Positions 23,141-35,606 of a stretch of 64,000 bases of DNA are shown here, piece by piece. The notes below the pieces were generated by a model. The model was not told where the DNA came from. It worked only from the letters and a program-made list of their open reading frames with translations, and ran no database searches. The stretch lies in the NCBI GenBank assembly GCA_910589415.1, contig OU342631.1, positions 16,306,001 through 16,370,000 of the forward strand, given 5' to 3'. The translations under genes were made by a program, and so were the position numbers. This DNA comes from Malachius bipustulatus (Eukaryota > Arthropoda > Insecta > Coleoptera > Melyridae). Numbering within the stretch: the first letter of the stretch is position 1; each line of letters opens with the position of its first letter.

Positions 23141-26100
23141 TTAAACATGCTTAATAATTAGAAATATCACAAAAATTAAACTAGCGAAAACGTTTCCGAT
23201 CCGGCTCCCTGAATTTGTACTTGCTTCAGTGCTCGTGCCACTGACTTGTTTGTTCGGATCGGAAACGCAAATGTTACTGCAATCTTCTTCCTCGCAGATA
23301 TCACATAAAGTCGACCTCGGTCCGTTATAAAAGACCCGTGCTCTGCGAGCTGAAATGTAAATAAAATTCAATTAATCTGTCTCTTTGTGTAGAAGTAGAG
23401 AGCTAGAACTTACAGCTGTCGTAGTAATCGTACATGACGACAGCAACAGGTTTTTGTTTCGCCACTTTGTGTGTCCTGAACGCGGAGACCGTCGGGCAGT
23501 ATTCTGTCCGCGTCACATTATTGAAATACAAAATAACTTTGGTTCCGTCGTCATTCAATTGGACTTTTTGGACGTTCTGGGATACTTCTAAACTTGGCAA
23601 GGAATCGATGTCCGCCGTAAATCCTGATGGCAAGCTTACTTCCATCACTGCCATGTCGCTGTTTGAACTGTGAGTCAAGTTGTGACTCACAAACCTAAAA
23701 AGTATTGTTACTTCAGTCGCTTTTTTAGGTGTTTGTATTCAGTTACTTACGCTGTACAAATTGATACTTGTAAATGATTGGGATTAGAGTTTTTATCGAC
23801 CTGTGGATCCAAAGTGAATAGCGGCCATGGTCCTGTAACGTTTTTGTTATACCGATAAGATACTTTAACCAATCCAATACCGGTACCGGAGGCCGTAACA
23901 TTCACTTCTTTTATCTTATCGTTCCATTGGATCTAAGAAAAATCAGAATTGATTAAATAATTTATGTATTCACACGGTACTTACAGGTATTCTTTGTACA
24001 ATCAAGGCGTTATTTTGATTGATACTGAATTGACTCGAGTCTTGTTGTCTGTACGAAATATCAATTTGCATGTTCGCTCTTCCTGATAACACGGATACAA
24101 GTTTCGATATCGCATACAGACCGATCACTGTGTCGTGAGACGATGTAAATCCCCCAAACTCGTTCTGTTGATCCAGCAACCAGTCCAGGACTAGAACGGC
24201 GTCATCGATGTAATTTCCTTCAATTAGAGTCAGTAGAGCGTAAGACGTTGTTTCTATGTCTTTGGTTCTCGGTAATTTATTCCATGGGTTTTTCTCGTTG
24301 AGTTGCTCAGTGTCGGCTGTCCACCATTTCCTGTTTTCGCCCAGCTTGGCTCTGGCGTTTAGAAGGTTCAAACCGCTCGTCATCGAAGAATGTTTCGCTA
24401 ATTGAAGGACGTAGCTGCAAAGCGCTATGGAATAGGTCGATTCGTTATCGTCAATGTTCCTCGCTATGTAGTCGAGACCTTTATTGATCACTTGCGTATA
24501 GGAGAGCTCGGTGTTCTGAAAAGTTACTTGTCTTTTGTTTTGTGGCAATTAGTAAAATTTGTTAAAATTACCTGGTTTTCGATAAACGCCAAAACTACAA
24601 ACGCTGTAAGTGCCAAACTATTACCATTTTGACCTTGCAAGTCTTCATGAATAACAGGAGCCGTTTCGTAAAAGCTTCCATTATAACCCTGACGGTCGAT
24701 CAGCCATTGTAAGGCGTTCGTTATGATCGTTTTATCGACATAGATGAAAGGTCTTGCCTGTTTCATTGCCAGTGCAGTGTAAGCCGTCAACCTGAAGATT
24801 AAAAATGAAACCGAACCCTGTCGTTGAAGAATGAACTTACCAAACGCTGCCGTTTGTGTCTCTGAAACCAAATACGCTGAACGATCCGTCGTCTCTCTTA
24901 AAGGCCAATTGCTGCTGGTACGATATCTCTAATAATTTCAGAGCGTTGTTCTCGATCGTGGGAGTCAACTGCCGTGTACTGCGAAGATAACGCAAGATTA
25001 TGACGTTCGGTAAAAAGTGTATCAGGTTTTGTTCCCCGCATCCGGTCGGAAGCTGGATCAGATTTTCCAGGTTTATCATCGTCGGTCCCAGAATGTCTCC
25101 CACGGCCGATACTTCCAATTTATCAGTGCCGTGTACGAAATTTTTGGGGATGCTCACTGTCACGTTACCTTTGAACGTTTGTTTTCTTCTCAAGTCGATC
25201 AGTAATGTTTTAGTGTAGTGCTCAGTTTCGCCGTTAGCCTGGAAGTAATATGAGGAACAATCAATAGTTTGAAAAATGCTCATTCAATTTAAAAACTCGA
25301 CTAGGTGACAACTGATTGACGTGGAGACTGATTTAGTTAGATTAGGTTTTTCGTCATTATTTATATTCTCATTTCTCATTCTTTTCTGTATTTTTCCTAT
25401 ATGAGAGAATGAATATAAGAGAGTGGAAAAAATTTAAAATAAGTTCCATGTCCTAATTCTGTTGAAATTTTGACATATTGAGGCTTTAACGCAATTGTTC
25501 CCACTGAATCAATTGGGCCAACCTAAAAATTTACGCCATTTTCTACCCTTCAATCATGGGTTCAGGAAAAAATTTCTCAAATTCCACCCCATTTGAAAGT
25601 CTTAATCAATAATGGTCACCCAGTTTTAATACTTACAATAACTTTCAGATTCTTTGTGATCATGTCTTGATTATTCGGACTACTTGCTGTTACTTTTATT
25701 TCAATGTTCCCCAACATTAGAGGACTGATAATAAATGAGACAGCCGATGAGGAATTCTTTCTCACCGACAACCTTTTCCTTCTATAATCTTCATTTTCTA
25801 AAAATTTATATAATAAAATAATATTTAATATGACTTCATAGGTAGAGATGGTCTCTTGAATAGGTAAATGTCCCCCTTTATACTTACTGCGAGTTTCCTT
25901 CACTTCATTAGACATGTCGGCGAACTCAAACTGTTTCTCCGAGTTGTGAATCGTCACCTCCACCATCATATCTTGATCGTTCCGGTTCGTCACCACGACC
26001 GGCACGGCCAAAATTTCACCCCTCTGCATCGAGTACGGCAAATCAATGTTCACCTCGAACGATTTCGTGACTTTCAACGTTTTCGGGTTCATGGCCAGAC

Positions 26101-29100
26101 CGAGACCGTGCAGCGGGTCCAAGGAGAACCCCGTGATCGTCCAGGTATTCAGACTGTTGGGTATCCGTCGTCTGATCGAGGTTTTGCCATCGAATCCGGA
26201 AGAGAAATTGGCGAACAACCAGGTGTCGGCGATGTTTTGAGGGAGGTACACCTTCGGCTGGTTCCATACCGGTTTCGGGATTCTGCTGAACGCGTACGGA
26301 CCCGCCAGAGGTGGTCGTGTGACCGAGTGTATGGGTAAACCGAATCCCAGGTCTGGTTTGACTGTGCTGCTGCCGTAGAAGATCGGTCGAATGTATATGT
26401 CTTCCACTGAAATAAGAAATTGTTGTGTACTTACTATTGTAACGAAATTTCAACATTTTTGGCAATCACACCCTTCGATTGTCACTAGAGAGGTCTATTA
26501 GGAAGGGCTGAGGTCTACATCTAGAACTACCTTGGCATACGATGGATAAGTCTCGAATCGAAAGACAATCGATTGGTACTTGGTAGTGGGAATATTTGAG
26601 CATTGGGGAGCAGGAAGTGATTCAGATCGAGTTTTAGACGCTGATTCAGATTCGGACATTAATTTTATTTTTGAACCAGAGAGAAAAATTAAAGCAAAAT
26701 GATACGACATTACTTACAGGTAGGTTTGTGTCGATAAATATGAGCATTTGTTAATAGATCAGCTCCCGATTCCTAAAAAAAAAGTTATTAATTATTTTAT
26801 AATATTTTTTCTCGAGACACATACGTAGACGGCGCTGTGAGGATTGCTGGATCCTTGTTTCCATGGGAAATGGTATTTGTTGTCCTTCATGATAAGTGCG
26901 TAAGGTGATTTAGTGGAAAAGTCATAAGATTGCAGTTCGTTGGAGATGCTGGTGTAGCTTAGATCGTAATCGGCTTTTCCTAGCTTACCGACTTGTTCAT
27001 CGACTGCCATTAATCCGATATAAGAATTTGGACGAGCGTTGATTTTTATCTCCATATCTCTCGACGGTTGACTGTCTGAAGTGATTGTTTGAATATCGAT
27101 CTGATACAAAAGCGACTTGTTTATTGCTGCAAGATACAATTTCACCGGCGGTACTTACAAAGTTTTGCAGAAGCCCTTCAGTTTCGATATCCACAGAATC
27201 TCCAATTAATTCCCCGTCTGGTTTAACGTAATACACTATCAAATGTGAAATTGGGACCATAGCATGAGTTGCTGTGAAGTGGAACTTAAACTCCTGAAAA
27301 TAATTACATTTTATTAAAAGTGTTTTGATGTTTAAACCGTTTGAATACATTAGATGAGTCCACTTCAAAAGTATTGGCCAGTAGGACGTCCCCTCTGCCC
27401 ATCAGTACGTAATTTATATAATTCATACGTTCAGTACAGTTCACCATAATTTCGATTTCCAGGTTAACGATGGGTCTCTCGGTTATCACTTTCGCTTCCA
27501 GGAAGGTGTTGCTGAACGATACAGATGCCGGAATGGGTGATATTCGTTCTTTTAAATCGTGGTATTGTGCCTAAAATATGTAACTAAATTAAAATGTTTT
27601 GAAAGTTTGAAATACCCACCTCAATTCTTAAAGCTGTAGCGTTGGTAGCTTTCCTGGGAGTGTAATAAGTCAACTTAACAACTCCGTTTTTATCAAGTTT
27701 GTGTTGATTTTCCTGATACACCTCGTCCGCTCTTGAGTAACCGTGTCTCACTGTTACATATTCATTGTTTGGTGACAGTGGTGTCCCGTCGTGGTTGTTT
27801 ATTTTCACCTTATAACAAAAAGTGTGATGTAAACTTTTTGCAAATTATTTTGAGTCGAATAAGTAAAAAAAATCCTATATAAAAAAAGGATATTATATGT
27901 GGGAGTTATTGTTGTACAACGCAAGAATAAGAAATCAGCTGCAGAAATAGAAATTTTATGGACATAGGGTTGACTGAAATAAGGAAACGTCTTTGAAAAA
28001 AGTATGTATAACAACATGGGTTGGGTGTGGTGTAACGTGTAACACAGGGGAAGATTATTTGAAAAACGCGCCATTAAGGTCTTACAAATCATAAAATACG
28101 TCCTTATAGTCCAATAAAGTCTAAAAAGTCATACGTATCGATTAAGAATACACATCCTTTTGATAGTTCGATTTATTTTGTTTCATGTACGTGTTTTTAT
28201 AGTAACCATCCAGTTTGTCTAAATACTCCATCCCGCATAAATAAGTATACGTCAACATTGGTTTTGAATGAGAATTAAATGCACAAGACAGAGGATAGAA
28301 TGTCATTACGTGAATAAATTTTATGTAGTTGTCAGTGGCTCTCAAACTGACGTAAGCGGTTCAATTCATTTTTTCAATGATTCCTTCAATAATTACGGTC
28401 GTTCACAACTTGACAATGAACTGTTTGACATTTTCTGGTGAACTTAAAAATATTAATTCGGACGGTTAGTGAGACGTCACATCTGACTTTTTAAAGTTAA
28501 TCCTACTATACTAGAGTGCCGTTAACTTCAGAGTGCGCATGCGCATTACACGATTTCTTGGCTAAATTAGAATGTTGTTACTTGTTTTATGGCGACTTTG
28601 ATTTTGAAATTTAAATTTCACACGGACATGACCAGAAAACGATTAGATTTTGGTAATTGTTCAGTTTTCCCCTAAAATTTCAACAAATTTACACGGCTCT
28701 GGATATATTATTGCCATCTATATCGGCGCTGTAGCGTCGGGCATATAATTATGAGGTTAGGTTATCTAAACCTTCTTCTTTTTATTTTAATTTAAGATGG
28801 CGTCTGTAGGGCACACATGCTAGTATTTAAATTTTATTTTGTGTATTTCAAGGCAATTATGAGTATTACTACTACGAATATGTATAAAAAATAATTATCA
28901 TCAAGTGCACGGTAAAATATTAAATGAGACTTACATAAGCCTCGTAAGGAAGGCCCGGTTTGAAATAATCCGCAGTCTTGACTAATTCCATGTTATAAGG
29001 ATATTTGTGAAGATGTACTTCGATGCTGTTGTTTTGACGTCTCCCTGTTAACGATTCTTCTATGATCACATCAATGATTATGGGACGTTCGTATTCATCG

Positions 29101-32100
29101 TTCAATCCAAGTTCGTTTTCAATATCAAATTCCACCCTTAGACTCCCATCGATGGGCATGACTTTCCGGACTGGATTTTTGAATATGGGTTGAATCACTC
29201 CAGAAAAAATGGTGGGATATGCTGTGACTGTTGCTGTCCCTTTAACATTCTTGCCGTAGCTGTACTGCGATTTGATAATGGCTGTCACATATCTTTCGCT
29301 AAATATTACATGTTTCGGAGCTTCGATGGATATTATGAATTTCGGTAGAATGTAGTTCGCTACATCGATTGTTTTATTGTAGGTCTGACCGTGTACTACG
29401 ACTGAAATTTTCCATTGTCCCAGTACGGGTGCTTTTCCTAGTTCGAGTTCTTCTGAGAAGACTCCTCGAACCGCTTCCACTCTGCGCCATTCCTTTACTC
29501 GATCGCCTTTGCCATCCTAAGCAATAAAAATATAAATACTATTCTTTTTCGCTCATACAAAATTTTATGTATTTGCTAAATAATAATAGTTTGCAAAAAA
29601 GTTACTTACTGAAATGTATATGGTTATGAATTCGTTTCGAACTTCTGCAGCAGGTTTAAGTGCTGCATTAAGAACGATCGCCCTGAATTGTATAACAGAT
29701 CCAGGTTTATAAATGGATCTGTCAGTTTGTATAAACACTGAGTAACTTTTCTCGGCATAATCTAAAGGATAATCGGCTGCAAAGTCTATCCCTCCTGTTC
29801 CGCTTACTACAAGTTTATAATGTCCAGGTTCTAGGTCTTCTATCTGCGAAAGAAATAAGAGTGAAGAATTTTTTTCAGAAATTGTTTATTATTTTTTTTT
29901 ACCATAAATCGTAATATTTTTGAAGTGAATGGTTGTAAAAATGCGCTTGTTTCTTCCAGGAAAGATGTTCCATTCTGCGATATTCCTTGTATATTAGCTA
30001 TAACTCTAGTCGGTGATGTAGCATCTTGTATGCTAACAGCGCAGTGGTATTCGCTATTTGGGCGGATTACTCGAGGTCCTATTACGCTATAATATCTACA
30101 AGAATGGTTGAATTAATATAAAAAATTTAAATAAATGATGCTATTTTTGAGTACATAATTTATAAATTAATTATTAATAGATGACTCATATCCTTTAATT
30201 TTTATTTCATGCTAATTACCAGTTATCAATCACCAATAATAATCTCATCTGGGATTGGATAAATTTATTCTGTTGGGTGTAGAAAAATTTAATAATATTT
30301 TACATGTGTTATTTTTCGAGGAGTTGTGAATTTTAAAGTTCAAATAGATTCAGGGCGCGATAATTTGAATAAATATATAGACGTTCATGACATAGGTTGG
30401 CATTACAAACATCAAGAGGGTCTTCTTTTTCAAATCATTCAGTTGGGGCGGTGGGGCCACGTCATTGGCCATTTATTTAGGGGAGGAGTATGGGGGCAAT
30501 ATACTCCAGCAGGCGGCGCTGTTGTGGCTGGAGAAATAGGGTACCTTTATTACCGTCACTAAACGTAGTAAGCGTCAGAGTCGGTAATGCAGGTTCCCTA
30601 TGGAGATAAGCTATTATTCAAAATGTAATCGAGAAAAATTTTTAGGATCAAATTTGTCGCTTTTGATTGCGAAAAACACTTCTTTTTAAATTCTGGATAT
30701 TTGGAACATCGATAAGCCGTCCCTCGATGAGCAAAGGGGCGTTTTAAAGCGAAATTATTTAACACCGATTTTTAAGGTATTAGGTATAGGAATAAAAACA
30801 TAATATGAAATGAACATAGAAAAAAGTAATAAATAACACTGGAGTTTTAGTAGAAGTTTTTACTAATATAATTAATCTACTAACACTTTGTCGCATTTTA
30901 GCTTATAACGTACCTAATACAGGAAAACTCTGAATGAAACTATAATAATTCGCTTTTCTATGCAGGATAATGAAATATATTCCGTGCTCTTGCTCTTAAT
31001 GCTGTTACCAAGGCTCTTACTTATACATACTACATATATACAGTGTGTGTCACAGGCATGGTACACCCCCTTTTTTTTTCTTTTTTTTTTTTGGTGATAA
31101 TTTTTTGAAATTTGGTACGTCGCATATTCTCAATAGAGCGCACTTTTTAGCAGAAAATTGAATTTTTTCCCACATCCGGTTTTTCAGGAAATGTTACCAA
31201 CTTTTTATTTTTAAATGGGACACTCTATATATTATTATATTTTTGGATTCTACAAATTTGTACGAATCCAACAGTACCACATAAGTACCATTTTAAATGT
31301 CAAGTTTGTTTTCATTTAATTTTTTATTTCTCAATTATAGTGTGCCATGACTATTTCGTTTTACTCCAATTGGATCATCTAATGCTAGAAAAATCGAATT
31401 TTTGGTCAAAGTACTAAATTAAGTGATTTATGCGCACCGGAATGATTTTCTGAGCTGATGGATTCATTTTTTTCAAATGGTACCATATTGGTACCGAGGT
31501 GCCATCTACTAGTACTCTTAATAAGGGACATTTTGGTGTACCCATTTTGCATCTGTGACGAACACAACTGAAGTCATGGCACACTATAATTAAGAAATAA
31601 AAAATTAAATAAAAACAAATTTGACATTTAAAATGGTACTTATGTGGTATTGTTGGATTCGTACAAATGTATAGAAGCGAAAAATATAATAATATATAGG
31701 TGTCCCATTTAAAAATAAAAAGTTGTTAACATTTCCGGAAAAACCGGATGTGGGAAAAAATTCAATTTTCTGCTAAAAAGTGCGCTCTATCGAGAATATG
31801 CGACGTACCAAATTTCAAAAAATTATCTCCAAAAATAAAGAAAAAAAGGGGGGTGTACCATGCCTGTGACACACACTGTATGCATATAGTTAATTAATTA
31901 TTATTACTTTTTTGTTCAATATAAATATTACACACTATTTTTAAATATTGGCGCGGCTTAGGTAATGCGTTATAATAGGTATAATACGTTGTCAAAAGCA
32001 TAAACCAGCCCAAAGTTAAATTTTCTTGGGTGAATATCTTTACTCAGCCTTTATTTTTGGTTGTATTAATGGGACGTACTAAAAAATAGGTTGACTCTAT

Positions 32101-32636
32101 TTTAAGCATCAGGTTCATTAAAATTTATTGTGTTTTTTTTTGCCCGTGAGGTAGATGTTACCATTTAGAGTAGTGCTTGGCTATATTTGTAGAAGCTGTT
32201 TGCCCACACAGGAATTTGAAAACTTGTTGCGAAATAATCCGTCGTGCGCGTCATCATCAAATTTAATTAATCGATTAATCTGGAAAAAAATTATTTGTCA
32301 TTTCAAATCTGTTAAATTTGGAAAACAAGTATTTTTAAGGACTTTTACCTATCAGAAGTCGGGTATGAATTCTATGCGGGCATTGAAGTCTCTATAATTT
32401 TTTTTAGCGCCGTTGTACTACCTTATAATAGGTTCTTATTTTCGATTATTTATATACTAATTTATAGGAACTTTGCTGCACTATTCACTATTATAACGTT
32501 CTGCTTTATGTACTAGGTGCAAGTTTGTTTCCTTGACATTTATATGCAATCAATAATAAACTTACCCTTCTGCTTTAATTTTCTTAATTAGAATAATAAA
32601 CGATATCGCACAAATAATTAATCCTAAAATATTCAT
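23141..32636 (-). CDS. Thioester-containing protein (alpha-2-macroglobulin/CD109 family), predicted GPI-anchored
   Basis: Seventeen exons (5' to 3', minus strand): 32636-32566, 30095-29903, 29843-29610, 29516-28935, 27808-27620, 27570-27349, 27293-27159, 27100-26825, 26772-26718, 26406-25888, 25797-25637, 25238-24841, 24791-24572, 24515-23985, 23932-23751, 23694-23414, 23349-23141. They sum to 1485 aa in frame, normal for insect TEPs. Seen: signal peptide; macroglobulin domains (RSIYKPGSVIQFR, GKAPVLGQWKI); the block NSYIGLMAVDEQV before the bait-like region; an intact thioester motif GCGEQN at about residues 945-950 (codons at 25029-25043); the alpha-alpha barrel; and a receptor-binding-like domain. 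After the cysteine cluster CDICEEEDCSNIC, a Ser/Thr-rich spacer and hydrophobic tail (NVFASLIFVIFLII) form a GPI signal. Family role: covalent opsonin-like tagging in immunity, or CD109-like surface function. Intron 7 (58 bp) and intron 6 (donor AAT|GTATTC) are the least certain. Confidence 0.93.
23191..23267. repeat. 13-bp perfect inverted repeat in the last TEP exon
   Basis: CGTTTCCGATCCG (23191-23203) and CGGATCGGAAACG (23255-23267) are exact reverse complements with a 51-base loop. They lie within the coding sequence for the spacer before the GPI tail. The mRNA could form a local hairpin. It may be chance plus codon constraint. Confidence 0.7.
30326..30600 (+). repeat. Dispersed hairpin repeat, copy 2, in TEP intron 1
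   Basis: The core at 30539-30585 (GGGTACCTTTATTACCGTC, then ACTAAACGTAGTAAGCGTCAGAGTCGG) matches the copy at 10249. Upstream, 30430-30530 is unusually G-rich for the window. The open frame over this stretch ends in the repeat and is not taken as a gene. Confidence 0.45.
31041..31878. mobile_element. Foldback element D in TEP intron 1
   Basis: The tips CAGTGTGTGTCACAGGC and GCCTGTGACACACACTG are flanked by TA (31039-31040, 31879-31880). The arms are near-identical by eye over roughly 330 bp. Inside each arm, after about 180-190 bp, comes AAATGGGACACTCTATATAT, the same internal boundary as in element G. There is no coding capacity. It lies in the 2.5-kb first intron of the thioester-protein gene. 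Confidence 0.85.
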
Positions 32637-34220
32637 CTTGTACAATCATGGAGCGACACAGGTACAGATGACATCAGCTAGAATTCACAAAATTGCTCTC
32701 GGAATCACTCTCACTGATGCACTAACAATAAGTAACACTCATGCACAAAGTAACTTAATAATATAAATTATTATAGTCTGACTTCCTGAGATATTTTCGC
32801 GGCTTTACATTCTACTCTGAAAGTGAAAGCAATTCTTTTTGATAATGAACGAATAATCCCATCGCAGGTGAAATTTTCTTAATAATATCTAGAAACAGAT
32901 TGTAACATTTTTGCTATAATCCAGATACATAACAGTTGTTCTGAGAATTATCAAGACAGAAGGTGAATTACTAATAAAGGTGGGAAATGTTATGCTAATG
33001 CACTTGACGGAATCACAGCTCCAGCAAACCGAGGACGTCGCGAACCCACGGTTGTTTGAATCAAGCACCATTTAAATTTTTATGGCTCTAGCTCAGGTTT
33101 ATAATTATTTATTTTATTCCTCGAGATTGACGGTAAAATTGAAGTTTATTTTATTTCCATTTATTCTATTTATTCCGTTTTTCTAATTATGAAAAATGTG
33201 AAAGAAATAACTATGAGAACTAGAACTATAATACTCTTCTTCATGTGCTCTATGTGAATGGGCCTATTTACGTACAGGTAGGTACCATGTCGCAAACCTT
33301 TTGTTTAATGGTTAATTAGCTATTACGCTAACTTGAGACTCCATTTCATATACAGCAAGTATGATCCATGCACAATATAACCGCGCTATAGGGGCTAACT
33401 CGAGTTCAAGTTATTGATACCTACCTAAAAATAAAAAAATATTGGGTACCTATGCGATGGACATAATATAATAATTACTGTTTTCTGATTTTGTCGCTTC
33501 AAAATAGCGCATGATTTAATCGAAAATACTCGCAGTCTGCGAGAACCCTATAAGTATTTGCCTATATTTACCTATATGGTTTTTATTAATGTTTTATAAT
33601 TTATTATTATTTTTTAAATGATGTGACATTTAAAATTCTTGAACTAGACTTTCACTTTCAGGAGAAAGTTTGTGCGTTATATATTTTATGTAGCGAAATC
33701 TATATTTTATCGCATAAGTAATGGTCTGTGTTATTTTTTATTTATGCATGTATTTAGGTAAGAAGTTCCAAAATTGAATTTATAATTAATCCGTAGTATT
33801 CGTAGTAATGTTTATATTTAAATAATTTAAAAATCTCGATAGTAGGTATAGTAAACTTATTGCATATTTTAAAATGATTGGTCGTCAAGTTATTATTAAT
33901 TGCACATAATATGATATAATTCAAAACATAATACGCAACGCACTGAAAATGTTTTTGGTATCGAATGTACTTTATTATTGTCAAAAAATTTCCACTGCAA
34001 ACGACGAGAATGTGTAAAAAAAGTATTGTGCATGTCCGTAATGGGTATCGAACCCATGTCTCCTGGATACGTGCCAGGTATTTTGAGAGTTAGACTGCGG
34101 AAGAAGCAGTGATATTATACTACTTCATCACATCTCTTTTTTTTTCGTAGTTTTCCTTGATTTTTTCCTACTCTTGTCATGCCTCGTCATTGATACCACT
34201 CAGCTGAACCGAACCGTGAT
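32637..34220. other. Upstream region of the TEP gene, no further gene seen
   Basis: Contains the TEP promoter and 5' UTR (not delimited). No coding homology is recognised. A tRNA-like sequence at 34033-34103 is listed separately. Confidence 0.4.
34033..34103 (-). tRNA. tRNA-like sequence with degenerate D-arm (possible pseudogene)
   Basis: On the minus strand, a perfect 5-bp anticodon stem (CCTGG/CCAGG) closes a 7-base loop, CACGTAT. A perfect T-arm follows (ATGGG TTCGATA CCCAT) and then an acceptor strand, TACGGAC, that pairs at five of seven positions with the 5' end. The loop would give anticodon CGT, but base 33 is A instead of T and no proper D-arm or A-box is seen. It is more likely a tRNA-derived relic than a working gene. 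Confidence 0.35.
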
Positions 34221-34714
34221 CCATGATATAACTACACAAGGTATGTCAGTCTGAGACTGAAAACTCGTCTGCGCTGCGCATGACGTCACTGTGGTGATTG
34301 TAATCCAAGCATAACGGAAAAATTGAAAATATTTTAAGGTAAAAGTCAACATTTGTGGAGTGTAATGAAAAGTGCTGGTGCTTACTGTGATACAATACAA
34401 ATCATTTATACATAATTGCCTTGCAAACTAAAAAAAAGATATCTGTCTGCCTTTCGTTTTTCTTGCGTGATTCTCACACCCGCACTTACCGCACAATAAA
34501 CCATTTTTGCTATCATACAGTCAGATACTGAAGTCAAACTTATTAAAATTACTAGAACATCTTCAAACGTCGAAATAAGCTACTAAGTCGCGACTTTACG
34601 TCATTTTTACTGCCGAAGTGGCGAGTCGCATGTAGCCTGTGACGTCAGTGTGGTGATACTTTGACGTCACAAGCTGCGCGCTGACATATACCTTGTTTAT
34701 TTGTATCATGAACC
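34221..34714. mobile_element. Diverged foldback element N
   Basis: The left side (CCATGATATAACTACACAAGG then TATGTCAG, GACGTCACTGTGGTGAT) is repeated inverted on the right (ATCACCACACTGACGTCA, CTGACATATACCTTGT, ATCATG in the matching order). The ends are not exact. A short non-autonomous element or decayed palindrome is likely. Confidence 0.5.
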
Positions 34715-34829
34715 GAACGATAAATCGTCATATCCGTGTTCTTCATCCATCGCATTTTGTTACCATGTTCAAGTACCTCTATACAAAAATTACAAATGTA
34801 GAAAATGTCAATTTATATTATTTTTTTAA

Positions 34830-35024
34830 ATTTTAGTAAAGGTAAATTTTGATAATACATATGTATACGAAACGGAATATTTTCCTTTGCTCGTCTCATC
34901 CAATGAGTACTTTTAATTAAAAAAAGCGAATCAAAGGAAAATTGTGAATTGTTAGTAAAAAATGCGCACGAGAAAGATAAGGGAAATGCTTCGTTTCGTA
35001 TATTATCAAAACTTTTACTAAAAT
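34830..35024. mobile_element. Small foldback element O
   Basis: ATTTTAGTAAAGGTAAATTT at the left is matched inverted by AAAACTTTTACTAAAAT at the right, and ATAATACATATGTATACGAAAC by GTTTCGTATATTAT. Arms of about 70 bp surround a short centre. The inverted repeat makes the minus-strand open frame here spurious. Confidence 0.55.
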
Positions 35025-35606
35025 GGGAGAAAAAATAAATGAACAAATAACAATTTAATAAATGTCTTACATGCACATTGCATAAGTTGGTAATTTGTAC
35101 AAGTACTGCAACATGGCACCAATGAAATGGTGAAAAAACGAATATGACCATAAACTATATCGTCGGATTCACACCCTCATATCATATGAATGAGCTGAAA
35201 TATAACGCCAAGACAAAATAATGCAGAAAAATAGAATACTTTTTTTTTTTGTTCCACTTGAGGCTTTCCGCGTTTTAATTTTATGCAGAATTAATTTGTA
35301 TACGGTATTAGAAATTCCTGTAAAAATTATTCTGAAACGCTAAAGTAAAATGACGCCTTAGATTTTCCTCATTCAGGACTTGCGCAGTAAAAGAGTATAG
35401 TTGTTAATAGTGAAATATAACTTGAAGTACAATTCCCTAATGTTACGTCATTTTTTGACTTTGACAGTTGAACAGGTTTCGTTCTTCGATGTTGCTCTCG
35501 GTTCCTAAAAAGTTAGGTTAAATAAGAAAAGTTATAAACTTATAAAGTTAAAAATCTCCAGCAGCAACTAATAAGTTTACTCGGTTTGCTCCATTGAAAA
35601 AACAAA

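Noticed and set aside
27127..27158. A 32-bp TEP intron between GTAAGT and TTGCAG
   Set aside because: Too short for splicing and out of phase. The acceptor TTTTGTATCAG 26 bases further on gives a 58-bp intron, keeps the frame and joins conserved sequence.
30326..30562. Open frame of 78 codons in TEP intron 1
   Set aside because: Overlaps a dispersed repeat, and the shared ending with the frame at 9941-10273 (GYLYYR) reflects the repeat, not a protein family.
34813..35151. Minus-strand open frame of 112 codons
   Set aside because: Lies across a foldback element; the sequence is inverted-repeat derived and lacks recognisable domains.
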